NCBI RefSeq assembly: GCF_001885585.1
Contig: NZ_LSRP01000072.1
Span: 1 to 64,000, forward strand
DNA length: 64,000 nt
Source: Pararhizobium antarcticum
GTDB lineage: Bacteria; Pseudomonadota; Alphaproteobacteria; Rhizobiales; Rhizobiaceae
Direction: 5' to 3'
Shown: positions 43,924 through 54,293 of the stretch, in pieces
How positions within the stretch are numbered: the first letter of the stretch is position 1
How the letters are laid out: each line of letters begins with the position of its first letter
The notes under the pieces: generated by a model
What the model was told of the DNA's origin: nothing
The model's database searches: none
What the model saw: only the letters and a program-made list of their open reading frames with translations
Position numbers and translations under genes: made by a program

Positions 43924-45284
43924 TGACCAGACAGCATCCGCCGTCCAATCTGTTCTACCAGAACCGCCAGCGGCGTCCGATGATTGGCGAGGCCCGTGGT
44001 ATCTACATCTGGGATGCCGACGGCAAGCGCTATATCGACGGCTCGAGCGGCGCGATGGTCGCCAATCTCGGCCATGGCAACGAGCGGGTTCTGGCGGCCA
44101 TGCGTGCGCAGATGGAAAAGGCGACGTTTGCCTACCGGCTGCATTTCGAGAACGAACCGGCCGAAAAACTCGCGCAAATGACGGCGGCGCGCATGCCGCC
44201 CGGCGTGAACAAGGTGTTCTTCGTGTCCGGCGGCTCGGAGGCCGTGGAAAGCGCAATCAAGCTGGCGCGTCAATATGCGATTGCCGTCGGCGAGAGCAGC
44301 CGCTGGAAGATCATATCCCGTTATCCGTCCTATCACGGGTCGACGCTCGGCGCTCTGGCGCTGACCGGAATGGACAATATGAGCGCGCCGTTTGCACAGA
44401 TGCTGCGTGAAATGCCCAAGGTGCCGGCGCCAACCTGCTATCTCGATCATGATGATCTTTCGATGGACGAACGCGGGCTGCGTTACGCCGAAATGCTGCG
44501 CGCCGAAATCCTCGCCCAAGGCCCGGAAACGGTGTTGGCCTTCATCATGGAACCCGTCGGCGGCGCATCCACCGGCGCACTGGTGGCACCCGACAGCTAT
44601 TACAAACGGGTGTCCGAAATCTGCCGCGAATTCGGCATCCTGCTGATCCTCGACGAGGTGATGACTGGCGCAGGGCGAACGGGGCGTTTTCTAGCAGCCG
44701 AACATTGGGGCCTGCAGCCCGACATCATCGCTCTGTCGAAAGGCTTTGCCGCCGGCTATGCACCGCTTGGCGCAATGGTCGCCCATGAACGGCTGGTCGA
44801 ACCGGTTCTGGCGCACGGCGGCTTCATTCATGGCTACACCTATGCCGGCAACCCGCTGGCCTGCGCGGCGGGCGTCGCCGTACTCGACGAAATCGACCGG
44901 CTGGCGCTGAGCCAGAAAGCGCAGGACATGGGCGCGCTACTCAAGGCCGAACTGATAGGGCTCAAGGCACGCTACCCCTTTATCGGCGATGTCCGCGGAA
45001 AGGGGTTGCTGCTGGCCTTTGAATTGGTGTCGGATGTCGAGACCATGACGCCGCTGCCGAAGGCGATGGACACGCATATCCACCTTGTCGAGGAGGCCTT
45101 TTCGCGCGGATTGATCCTCTATTCCCGGCGCACGCGCGGCGGTGTCGAAGGCGACCACTTCATGGTCTGCCCGCCGCTCATCCTGACGGAAACGCAGATC
45201 GGCGAGATCATGGAAATCCTGACGGACAGTCTCGATGCCTTTGCCGATAAATTCGATCTCCCGCGTGGAAACCGATCCGCATGA
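43920..45284 (+). CDS. Class III aminotransferase (omega/beta-amino acid type)
   Basis: The 454-residue PLP enzyme has G-S-E-A-V-E-S-A-I-K-L-A-R near residue 103, the Asp that bonds PLP in L-I-L-D-E-V-M-T-G near 243, and the Schiff-base Lys in A-L-S-K-G-F-A-A-G-Y near 272. This is the class that includes beta-alanine:pyruvate, polyamine and beta-amino acid transaminases. It overlaps the ATPase gene and the BKACE gene by 4 bases each, which ties uptake to breakdown. Residues are complete. The exact amine donor is not shown. Confidence 0.88.
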   Translation: MMTRQHPPSNLFYQNRQRRPMIGEARGIYIWDADGKRYIDGSSGAMVANLGHGNERVLAAMRAQMEKATFAYRLHFENEPAEKLAQMTAARMPPGVNKVFFVSGGSEAVESAIKLARQYAIAVGESSRWKIISRYPSYHGSTLGALALTGMDNMSAPFAQMLREMPKVPAPTCYLDHDDLSMDERGLRYAEMLRAEILAQGPETVLAFIMEPVGGASTGALVAPDSYYKRVSEICREFGILLILDEVMTGAGRTGRFLAAEHWGLQPDIIALSKGFAAGYAPLGAMVAHERLVEPVLAHGGFIHGYTYAGNPLACAAGVAVLDEIDRLALSQKAQDMGALLKAELIGLKARYPFIGDVRGKGLLLAFELVSDVETMTPLPKAMDTHIHLVEEAFSRGLILYSRRTRGGVEGDHFMVCPPLILTETQIGEIMEILTDSLDAFADKFDLPRGNRSA

Positions 45285-46213
45285 CAGGCAAGATCATTAT
45301 CACCTGCGCGCTGACGGGATCGATCCACACGCCGACGATGAGCCCCCATTTGCCGGTTACGCCAGACGACATCACGACGCAGGCCCTGACCGCAGCCAGT
45401 GCCGGAGCCGCTATTCTGCACCTTCATGCGCGCGATCCCGAAACCGGCATGCCCAGCGCCCGCGCGGAACATTTCATGGGGTTTCTGCCCCGCATAAAGC
45501 AGGCGAGCGATGCCGTGATCAACATCTCCACCGGCGGATCCTCCCAAATGGCGCTGGAGGAGCGGCTGGCCCCTGCGTTGGCGGCGCAGCCGGAAATGTG
45601 CTCGCTCAATATGGGCTCGATGAATTTCGGCATCTTTCCGCTGGCCGACCGCTACGACGATTGGAAACACCCGTGGGAGGAACCCTTTTTGCGGGCAACC
45701 AAGGACGTGGTGTTCAAAAACACCTTCTCCGACATCGAGCATATCCTGACGACGCTTGGAAAGGGCTACGGCACGCGCTTTGAATTCGAATGCTACGATG
45801 CCGGCCACATCCAGACCGTGGCCTATTATCTGAAGCAGGGGCTGATCAAGCCGCCGATCTTCATCCAGTTCGTGCTGGGGATTCTCGGCGGCATCGATGC
45901 CAGTCCCGAAAGCCTGACCTTTCTGAAAGCGACCGCCGACCGGCTGCTGGGCGATACGTTCCGGTTCTCGGTGCTGGCAGCCGGCCGGCACCAGATGCGG
46001 CTTGCCACCATGGGTGCAGTCATGGGCGGACATGTGCGCGTCGGTCTGGAGGACAACCTCACGACTGGAGCCGGTCGCGCGCTTGCGCCCGACAATGCCC
46101 ACCAGGTCTCCCGCATCCGCCGCATTATCGAAGAGATGGGCCTGGAAATCGCAACGCCGCAGGAGGCCCGCGAGATGCTCGCCCTCAAGGGAGGCGACCG
46201 CGTCGCGTTCTGA
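45281..46213 (+). CDS. BKACE-family beta-keto acid cleavage enzyme (DUF849)
   Basis: The 310-residue protein shows DUF849/BKACE features: N-terminal I-I-I-T-C-A-L-T-G-S, a metal-binding H-L-H-A-R near residue 47, T-G-G-S near 86, and G-L-E-D-N near the end. The founding enzyme Kce condenses 3-keto-5-aminohexanoate with acetyl-CoA to give acetoacetate and an acyl-CoA. Other members cut other beta-keto acids. Its place after a transaminase suggests that the transaminase supplies the beta-keto acid. ATG 45281 overlaps the aminotransferase stop. Confidence 0.88.
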   Translation: MTGKIIITCALTGSIHTPTMSPHLPVTPDDITTQALTAASAGAAILHLHARDPETGMPSARAEHFMGFLPRIKQASDAVINISTGGSSQMALEERLAPALAAQPEMCSLNMGSMNFGIFPLADRYDDWKHPWEEPFLRATKDVVFKNTFSDIEHILTTLGKGYGTRFEFECYDAGHIQTVAYYLKQGLIKPPIFIQFVLGILGGIDASPESLTFLKATADRLLGDTFRFSVLAAGRHQMRLATMGAVMGGHVRVGLEDNLTTGAGRALAPDNAHQVSRIRRIIEEMGLEIATPQEAREMLALKGGDRVAF

Positions 46214-46265
46214 TGCCCGGCAGCATCCCACGGCCCAGGCCGCAAAACCATAGGCAGATACGATC

Positions 46266-47303
46266 ATGAAATTCGTCTTCAACGAAGAGCAACGTTACCA
46301 CGATCCGAAACACTTCCTCTCCTCGGGCGCGCCGAAACCGAACCCGGAGGTCCCCGAACGGATCGAGCGCCTGATCGCCGGCGCTAGAACTGCTGGGCTT
46401 ACGGCGGTCGCGCCCGCCGACAGCGGTCTTGCGCCGATTGCAGCAGTCCATTCGCCGGAATATCTGCAATTTCTTCAAAACATCCATGCGCGCTGGATGC
46501 GGATTGAAAACGCATCGGCCGAGGTCATTCCCAATATCCATCCCGACCGCCGCGACGTCGGCTATCCGGCATCGGCGGCAGGCCAGGCCGGTTATCACAT
46601 GACCGACACGTCCTGCCCGATCTCAGCCGAGACATGGAACTCGGCCTATTGGAGCGCGCAGACCGCCGCGCACGCAGCGCAGATGCTGCTGTCGCGCGAG
46701 GAAGACGCCGTCTATGCGCTGTCTCGTCCCCCGGGCCATCATGCCTTTTCCGATCTTGCCGGCGGCTTCTGCTTTCTCAACAATTCGGCGATTGCGGCGC
46801 AGGTTCTCAGAAAGAGCCACGACCGTGTCGCCATCCTCGATGTCGACCTGCATCACGGCAACGGAACTCAAGGCATCTTCTATTCCCGGCCCGACGTGCT
46901 GACAGTGTCGATCCATGCCGATCCGATCCGGTTCTACCCGTTCTTCTGGGGCCATGCGGCCGAGCGCGGCGCGGCCGCGGGCCTTGGCTACAATCTCAAC
47001 CTTCCCCTGCCCCGGCACGCCGAGGACGCGGCATTCCTCGCAGCCCTCGACAGTGCCCTCATCCGCATCCGCGCCTTTGCCCCGAGCGCACTGGTCATTG
47101 CCCTCGGACTTGATGCATTCGAAGGCGACCCCTTCGGCGGACTGTCGGTGTCCACAGGCGGATTCGCCAAAATCGGGGGAAGCTGCGCATCCCTTGGCCT
47201 GCCGACCGTGATCGTGCAGGAAGGCGGCTATCTCTGCGATGCCTTGGGCCAAAACCTGACAGCCTTTCTGGACGGGTTTCAGGATGAAAAGTTGGCGCGC
47301 TAA
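46266..47303 (+). CDS. Histone-deacetylase-family amidohydrolase (acetylpolyamine amidohydrolase-like)
   Basis: The 345-residue enzyme has a full HDAC active site: R-P-P-G-H-H-A-F near residue 157, the Zn ligands in D-V-D-L-H-H-G-N-G-T near 197-205 and G-L-D-A-F-E-G-D-P near 280, and the catalytic Tyr in Q-E-G-G-Y-L near 320. Bacterial relatives remove acetyl groups from acetylated amines. It ends the operon 52 bases after the BKACE gene. The substrate is thus probably an N-acetylated amine taken up by the ABC importer. Confidence 0.88.
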   Translation: MKFVFNEEQRYHDPKHFLSSGAPKPNPEVPERIERLIAGARTAGLTAVAPADSGLAPIAAVHSPEYLQFLQNIHARWMRIENASAEVIPNIHPDRRDVGYPASAAGQAGYHMTDTSCPISAETWNSAYWSAQTAAHAAQMLLSREEDAVYALSRPPGHHAFSDLAGGFCFLNNSAIAAQVLRKSHDRVAILDVDLHHGNGTQGIFYSRPDVLTVSIHADPIRFYPFFWGHAAERGAAAGLGYNLNLPLPRHAEDAAFLAALDSALIRIRAFAPSALVIALGLDAFEGDPFGGLSVSTGGFAKIGGSCASLGLPTVIVQEGGYLCDALGQNLTAFLDGFQDEKLAR

Positions 47304-47524
47304 CTGAAGACGCCACCGGGAGAGCAAATGCAGGCCGGAGTAAGGCATGGTAAAACTAACCAGTGGGCGATCGACCTGTGGGGGTGCCCAAGAGGGCTGC
47401 GTGCAAAAATCAGCGATACCGGCATTGATGAGATTTGAACCGACCACCCTCTATTTCAATCACGCGGGATACCGCATATTTTTTTGAACTTAAACGAGAA
47501 GCTGTATACTACTCCTGTACCTTC

Positions 47525-48238
47525 TTAAAAATATTGAGCATGGACGCGCTTGATCTCCTCGACCTTGGCAAGCGTGCCTGAAAGATGAAATCTCACCGCC
47601 TCCTGCGCACGCGCGACGTCGCAGCGCTTCATGCAATCGATAATCTCCCTATGAGCAGAAAGAATGGTCACTGCCTTCCCCGGGTCCATGAGGTTTAGCT
47701 TTCGAAGTCGGTCGATATGCCCCGAGCGCGATTGAATGAGCTGCCAGAGATCCGATACGCCGGCAGCTTCGAACATGGACTGATGGAACTGTCGATCCAA
47801 CTGACCAAAGCGTTCCATGTCCCCATCAACCTCCAAAGCTGTTTGCTGCAAGTGCACAATACGCTCAGTGCGCACTACTGCCTCCTGTGAGGCTTTATTG
47901 GAAAGGGAGCGAACCACCTCCAATTCAAGCGACATCCGTAGGAATTGTGTCTCGCGGGCCTGCGCCAGATCGATACGCGTCACCTCTGTGCGGGATTGAG
48001 GGTAGACCACGACCAACCCCTCGTTTTCGAGCATCTGCAGCGCATCGCGCACCGGCGTCTGGCTGACCCGATAAAACGCAGCCAGATCTATACGGGACAA
48101 TTGCATTCCAGGAACAAGCTCCAGAGCCACGATGCGACCGCGCAGCAAATCATAAAGCTGGTGCGACGTGGAGGTGCGCTTGATGCCTACGCCCCGGGAC
48201 GAGGCTGTTACGAGAACGGAAGCGGCGTTTGGCGTCAT
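47525..48238 (-). CDS. GntR-family (FCD) regulator of the TRAP/sugar-acid operon
   Basis: The 237-residue product has an N-terminal winged helix (L-A-A-F-Y-R-V-S-Q-T-P-V-R-D-A-L near residue 51) and an FCD domain with D-R-Q-F-H-Q-S near residue 148 and H-R-E-I near 202. It is divergent from the TRAP binding-protein gene across about 115 bases containing a palindrome. It probably senses a sugar acid or its intermediate. The gap to the previous operon (47304-47524) holds no recognised gene. Confidence 0.87.
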   Translation of the reverse strand: MTPNAASVLVTASSRGVGIKRTSTSHQLYDLLRGRIVALELVPGMQLSRIDLAAFYRVSQTPVRDALQMLENEGLVVVYPQSRTEVTRIDLAQARETQFLRMSLELEVVRSLSNKASQEAVVRTERIVHLQQTALEVDGDMERFGQLDRQFHQSMFEAAGVSDLWQLIQSRSGHIDRLRKLNLMDPGKAVTILSAHREIIDCMKRCDVARAQEAVRFHLSGTLAKVEEIKRVHAQYF

Positions 48239-48289
48239 CAGTGAATCCCTTTTTGCGATTCACTATAGCGCAGCCATTGACAGCTTGAA

Positions 48290-48303
48290 ACTAATATATT
48301 AGT
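48290..48303. promoter_or_regulatory. 14-bp palindrome between GntR and TRAP operon
   Basis: ACTAATATATTAGT at 48290-48303 is a perfect palindrome, 8 bases downstream of a TTGACA at 48277-48282 that could be the -35 of the TRAP promoter. A GTGAATC/GATTCAC repeat lies at 48241-48263 next to the GntR start. The 14-mer is the likeliest GntR site. Confidence 0.6.
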
Positions 48304-48353
48304 GCATATGAGATGGAGATGGAGGTCTCCGACTGTTTCAAAGGGAGGACATC

Positions 48354-49379
48354 ATGATTTTTAAACAGGCATTGCTTGCCGGTTGCGCCGCGCTCACGAT
48401 TGCATCGACCGCGCAGGCCGACACCTATTCTGTCCAGTCGTCGTTCAACGCTGGCGACTTTTCCATGCAGTATCTGACTGAGAACTGGCTCCCCAAGGTT
48501 AAGGAGGCGACAGGTGGACGTGTGGAAATCACGCTGACGCCGAATGCCTCCGTGGTCCCAGCCAAGGATACGATAGAAGCGGTGTCGGCCGGCGTGATTG
48601 ATGGCGACTTCACATCGGTCAACTATTTTTCAGGTATCGAGCCGGCCTTCGCCATCATGGCAGACCTGATCTCAGGCTACGATACCCCGGCACAGATGCT
48701 GTGCTTCTGCAAGGACGGCCAGGGGGAAGTCATGCAACAGAAGATTCTCGACAGCGTCACGGGCGGCGAGGTCAAGCTCATTGCCTGTGGTCCGTACAGC
48801 CGGGAATCTTTGCCGGCCCGAACACCAATCCGGACATTCGAAGACCTTCAGGGCAAGAAGATCCGTGCACCGGAAGGCTTGGCATCTGCCGTTTTTGCCG
48901 CGGCCGGAGCCAGCCCGGTTTCGATCCCTTTCTCCGAAGTCTATGGCGCTCTGGAGAAGGGTATCGTCGATGCAGCCGACGCTTCCGCTTACGTCAACAA
49001 TGTAGCGACTGGTCTGCATGACGTCGCGCCTTACCCGCTCTATCCCGGCATTCACTCCATGCCGCTGATGCAGTTCACCATGACCACTCAGAAGTGGGAA
49101 GCGCTATCGGTTGAAGACCAGAAGGCGCTTCGCGACTGGTGGTATGCGGCCATGGAAGATCTGACCATTGTCGTCGATCAGCAGGATCAGGAAAAAGCCA
49201 AGGCTGATGCTGCCGGCGGTAAGATCGAGGTTGTGAACTGGGCGCAGGAAGACCGCGATCAGTTGCGCGAGATCGCTCGCGCGGAATGGATCAAGTTCGC
49301 TGAGAAGAGCGATCTGGCCAGGGAGGCTCTTGATGCCAATCTTGCCTACATGAAAACCATCGGCCTTCTCAAGAACTAA
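48354..49379 (+). CDS. TRAP transporter solute-binding protein (DctP type)
   Basis: The 341-residue periplasmic protein has a signal peptide ending A-Q-A near residue 23 and a DctP-type fold: Y-L-T-E-N-W-L-P-K-V near residue 40, A-K-D-T-I-E-A-V near 65, and R-A-P-E-G-L near 170. TRAP binders commonly carry carboxylate ligands, which fits the sugar-acid dehydratase downstream. GGGAGGAC precedes ATG 48354. A stem-loop follows the stop. Confidence 0.9.
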   Translation: MIFKQALLAGCAALTIASTAQADTYSVQSSFNAGDFSMQYLTENWLPKVKEATGGRVEITLTPNASVVPAKDTIEAVSAGVIDGDFTSVNYFSGIEPAFAIMADLISGYDTPAQMLCFCKDGQGEVMQQKILDSVTGGEVKLIACGPYSRESLPARTPIRTFEDLQGKKIRAPEGLASAVFAAAGASPVSIPFSEVYGALEKGIVDAADASAYVNNVATGLHDVAPYPLYPGIHSMPLMQFTMTTQKWEALSVEDQKALRDWWYAAMEDLTIVVDQQDQEKAKADAAGGKIEVVNWAQEDRDQLREIARAEWIKFAEKSDLAREALDANLAYMKTIGLLKN

Positions 49380-49385
49380 ACCATT

Positions 49386-49408
49386 GCCCGGCCGTCAGGC
49401 GGCCGGGC
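49386..49408 (+). promoter_or_regulatory. Perfect 9-bp stem-loop between dctP- and dctQ-like genes
   Basis: Arms GCCCGGCCG (49386-49394) and CGGCCGGGC (49400-49408) enclose TCAGG, with CCTTTCC after it. It starts 6 bases after the binding-protein stop and 29 bases before the dctQ start. A processing/partial-terminator role is inferred. Confidence 0.7.
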
Positions 49409-49437
49409 CTTTCCGAACTCCTGCGACCGGAGGGGTC

Positions 49438-49959
49438 ATGCGAGACCTTCTTTCGCGCTATGCGACGGCGATGGACCGCTTCAGCGTCTTCGTCGGGCAT
49501 GGCTGCTCAATTCTTTTCTTTGCCTGCATTATCGCTTCTGCGCTCGAAGTGGTGATGCGCTACGGCTTTGACAGCCCGACCAGTTGGTCCACCGAACTGT
49601 CCATGACGCTTTGCGCCACCGCATGGGTGCTGGCTGTCGGATATGTGACGGAGCGCAATCGGCACATTTCCATCACGATGCTCGAAATCATCGTGGGCGC
49701 AAAAGTCTGGCACATATTCCGGCTCGTGCAGCTCTCCGCTGCGGTGGTCGCGGTCGGCCTGCTCGCACTCGCAACGTCCGGGCCTGCCATGAAAGTGCTT
49801 GCAAGAACGGAATACTCCGGCACCGCGATGAATTCGCTGCAGCCAAGCTACCTCAAGGTCCTGCTGTTTGTCGGCTGCCTCTTCTACCTGTTTCAGCTTG
49901 CGGCCAACATCATTCGCTGGTTCCAGGGAACCGAGAAGGAGACGGCCGGTGGGCATTGA
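49438..49959 (+). CDS. TRAP transporter small permease (DctQ type)
   Basis: The product of about 173 residues has four hydrophobic helices, with V-V-M-R-Y-G-F-D near residue 37 and S-T-E-L-S-M near 48 typical of DctQ. ATG 49438 is chosen because GGAGGGG lies 4 bases ahead. Its stop at 49957-49959 overlaps the GTG of the large permease gene. It forms the membrane unit with the DctM-type protein. Confidence 0.88.
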   Translation: MRDLLSRYATAMDRFSVFVGHGCSILFFACIIASALEVVMRYGFDSPTSWSTELSMTLCATAWVLAVGYVTERNRHISITMLEIIVGAKVWHIFRLVQLSAAVVAVGLLALATSGPAMKVLARTEYSGTAMNSLQPSYLKVLLFVGCLFYLFQLAANIIRWFQGTEKETAGGH

Positions 49960-51265
49960 ATATATCACACTTCTGATCGTCGGCTCGCTCCTGGCCCTGA
50001 TGGCCCTCGGCATACCGCTTGGCATAACGACACTGCTGGTCTCGCTCGGGACGGCTATCCTGTATTTTGGCGAACGCGCCGGTTTCTTCATTGTCTCGGC
50101 CAATGTCACCGAGGTGCTTCATAAATATGAACTGATTTCTGTGCCGTTCTTCGTCTTCATGGCAAACATCCTTGAGCGGTCGGGAATCGCCCATTCCCTG
50201 TTTGAGTCCATGGCCATCATGGGCGGACGCTTCCGTGGTTCCGTCGGTGTGCAAACCTGCGTCGTCGCTGTCGTATTGGCTGCCATGTCCGGTATTATGG
50301 GCGGTGAAATCGTTATGCTGGGGCTCATTGCTCTGCCCCAGATGCTGCGGCTCGGTTATGACAAGAAGCTCGCAATCGGCATCATCTGCGCAGCGGGCGC
50401 TCTGGCAACACTCATTCCGCCATCCGTCGTACTGATCGTCTACGGCCTCGCCGCCCAGGTTTCTATTACCGGATTGTTCGCCGCATCGATCGGCCCCGGC
50501 CTGCTGCTTGCGTCTCTCTACATCATCTACATTCTGGTGCGCGTGCGCCTGAACCCCGCACTTGCGCCGATCTATGATATTCCCGAGACCGGACTGCCTT
50601 TCGTAAAGCGGCTGCCCTTTCTCAAAGGTGTCATCCTGCCCGGCATCCTGATCGGCGCTGTGCTCGGCGTGATCTATTCAGGCGTTGCCACGGTGACGGA
50701 AGCCGCTGCCATCGGTGCGGTTGGCGCCGTCATAATCGCTCTCGCGCGCCAGGAACTTACCTGGATCAAGATGCGCGACGCTATGCGCCAGACTGTACTG
50801 ACGGTCGGGTCGATTATCTGGCTTGTGCTGGGTGCCGTTGCCCTCATCGGCATCTACAACCGGATCGGCGGCGGGGAGTTTCTTCGTGGCATCCTGACTT
50901 CGCTCGATATCCCGCCAATCGCGGTCATTGTGGTGATGATGCTTATCGTCATGGTGCTTGGCACGTTCCTGGAATGGATCGCAATCCTCTTCATCACCGT
51001 GCCCATTTTCGCGCCGGTCGTTGTCGACCTGGGATTCGACCCGATCTGGTTCGGCGTTCTCTTCGCCATGAACATCCAGATCTATTACCTGTCGCCCCCC
51101 TTCGGCCCGGCCTGCTTCTTCCTGAAGTCGGTAGCACCCAAGGAGGTAAGTCTGCAGGATATCTTCGCCGCGGTCCTCCCGTTCATCGCCCTGCAGTTTG
51201 TGGGACTGATGCTGGTGCTGTTCTTCCCGCAGATCGCGCTCTTCATTCCGTCACTCATGAACTGA
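49949..51265 (+). CDS. TRAP transporter large permease (DctM type)
   Basis: The product of about 438 residues has around 12 hydrophobic helices and DctM features: S-V-P-F-F-V-F-M near residue 55, A-M-S-G-I-M-G-G-E near 112, and L-I-P-P-S-V-V-L near 153. Translation from GTG 49949 overlaps the dctQ stop. It is followed after 9 bases by a small membrane peptide gene. It carries the substrate across using a sodium or proton gradient, by family knowledge. Confidence 0.9.
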   Translation: MGIEYITLLIVGSLLALMALGIPLGITTLLVSLGTAILYFGERAGFFIVSANVTEVLHKYELISVPFFVFMANILERSGIAHSLFESMAIMGGRFRGSVGVQTCVVAVVLAAMSGIMGGEIVMLGLIALPQMLRLGYDKKLAIGIICAAGALATLIPPSVVLIVYGLAAQVSITGLFAASIGPGLLLASLYIIYILVRVRLNPALAPIYDIPETGLPFVKRLPFLKGVILPGILIGAVLGVIYSGVATVTEAAAIGAVGAVIIALARQELTWIKMRDAMRQTVLTVGSIIWLVLGAVALIGIYNRIGGGEFLRGILTSLDIPPIAVIVVMMLIVMVLGTFLEWIAILFITVPIFAPVVVDLGFDPIWFGVLFAMNIQIYYLSPPFGPACFFLKSVAPKEVSLQDIFAAVLPFIALQFVGLMLVLFFPQIALFIPSLMN

Positions 51266-51274
51266 GGAGTTGCC

Positions 51275-51448
51275 ATGACCGAAGAAAACGACGTCAACCG
51301 CGACCTGATGAGGGGCGACGAAGACATAGCGCCGGGGGAATTCTCCGCCGACGAGGCCGCCGAACGGGATTTCGGCAACTGGCCTGAAATCATCGGGGTC
51401 ATCGCAACGACCCTGCTGATCTGGTTCACCTTCACATTCACGGGATAA
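51275..51448 (+). CDS. 57-residue single-pass membrane peptide in the TRAP operon
   Basis: ATG 51275, preceded by GAGGAG, gives 57 residues with an acidic N-terminal half (E-E-N-D-V, D-E-D-I-A) and a C-terminal hydrophobic helix (I-I-G-V-I-A-T-T-L-L-I-W-F). It lies 9 bases after the large permease stop and 4 bases before the dehydratase start. The ribosome site and tight spacing support translation. It may be an extra subunit or regulator of the TRAP complex; no family is recognised. Confidence 0.7.
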   Translation: MTEENDVNRDLMRGDEDIAPGEFSADEAAERDFGNWPEIIGVIATTLLIWFTFTFTG

Positions 51449-51452
51449 CGCC

Positions 51453-53189
<1,737 letters not shown>

Positions 53190-53213
53190 ACACCTGAAGA
53201 ACCGAGGCAAACC

Positions 53214-53942
53214 ATGACAGATTACGTTCTTTCCGCAGAGACCCGTGCCAAGCTGATGAAGGTCTCTACCGCCTCCGTGGCAACGGCGCTCTACAAGCGT
53301 GGCTTGCGCAACCAGTTCATCCAGAATGTTCGGCCCGTCGCCTGGAAGGGAACCAACATGGTCGGCCAGGCCTTCACTCTGCGCTATATTCCTGCCCGCG
53401 AGGACCGCAATCCGATAACGGTCTTCCGCAATGCCGACCATCCGCAGCGCGTCGCCATCGAGACCTGCCCTGAAGGACAGGTGCTCGTCATGGACAGCCG
53501 CAAGGATGCACGCGCGGCATCGGCAGGTTCCATCCTCGTTACCCGGCTTGCGGTCCGGGGAGGCGCCGGCATTGTGTCGGACGGTGGCTTCCGGGACTGC
53601 GAAGGTATCGGCAAGCTCGACATGCCGGCCTATTGCCAGAACCCGTCCGCGCCGACCAACCTGACGCTGCACGAGGCGCTCGACATCAACGTGCCGATCG
53701 CCTGCGGCGATGTCGCCGTGTTCCCGGGCGACGTGATGCTGGGAGATGCAGATGGCGTCATGGTAATACCCGCGCATCTCGCAGACGAAATCGCAGACGA
53801 ATGCAAGGGTATGGAGAGTTTTGAGGAGTTTGTGCTTGACCAGGTTCTGGGTGGCGCAGCTGTCATTGGGCTTTATCCCCCCACTACCGACAAGGCTCAG
53901 GCCGACTATGCAGCGTGGTGTGAGAGAGCAGCGAAACGTTGA
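53214..53942 (+). CDS. RraA/HMG-aldolase-like protein
   Basis: The 242-residue protein has the RraA-like fold: V-A-T-A-L-Y-K near residue 23, G-G-A-G-I-V-S-D-G-G-F-R-D near 118-131, and P-G-D-V-M-L-G-D-A-D-G-V-M near 174. The G-F-R-D segment provides the Arg and Asp used by class II pyruvate aldolases (4-hydroxy-4-methyl-2-oxoglutarate aldolase). After a sugar-acid dehydratase it may split the 2-keto-3-deoxy acid. The product is not a classical RNase E inhibitor by context. It ends the operon. Confidence 0.78.
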   Translation: MTDYVLSAETRAKLMKVSTASVATALYKRGLRNQFIQNVRPVAWKGTNMVGQAFTLRYIPAREDRNPITVFRNADHPQRVAIETCPEGQVLVMDSRKDARAASAGSILVTRLAVRGGAGIVSDGGFRDCEGIGKLDMPAYCQNPSAPTNLTLHEALDINVPIACGDVAVFPGDVMLGDADGVMVIPAHLADEIADECKGMESFEEFVLDQVLGGAAVIGLYPPTTDKAQADYAAWCERAAKR

Positions 53943-54293
53943 TGTACGGCTGTTATCTCGCTTGATCATCTGTGATGCTGAAATGAGCGGCTGCGTGAGC
54001 CGCACTGATCCACTTGAACCATCAGACGGTGGGAGATGGCTATAATGCAAGAGAAAACAAGGTGAAAACGATACGGTCACAGAGCTTTTGCGTCCGCCAC
54101 CGCTGTCGCTCCTCGCCTTGATGGGAAACAATCCCACCCCCCCCAAAAAACTCATAGCGCGCGCGCTCACGCCAACGTGTAGGCAGTCTTCACGGAAGGT
54201 ACCGGTACAGCGTAAAAAATGCCATGCCTGACAATCGTCGATGCGACGCGGATGCTCGGCCGCATCGACGGGATATACTGTGCTGTACAAGGC
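53943..54293. other. Intergenic region between the sugar-acid and malonate loci
   Basis: About 350 bases separate the ends of the RraA-like and matR genes. A GCGGCT/AGCCGC hairpin at 53987-54003 may end transcription but lacks a T-tract. A run of C then A near 54137-54152 (CCCCCCCC, AAAAAA) is low complexity. No gene is recognised. Confidence 0.5.

Noticed and set aside
45119-46282. 387-codon minus-strand frame under the BKACE gene
   Set aside because: Shadow of a gene with clear BKACE motifs; no start signal or domain.
47431-47441. tRNA T-arm-like GGTTCAAATCT on the minus strand
   Set aside because: No acceptor, D or anticodon stems can be folded around it, so it is not a tRNA gene; at best a fragment.
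53987-54003. Hairpin after the RraA-like gene as an intrinsic terminator
   Set aside because: The stem is only six base pairs and no T-tract follows; kept only as a note in the intergenic entry.
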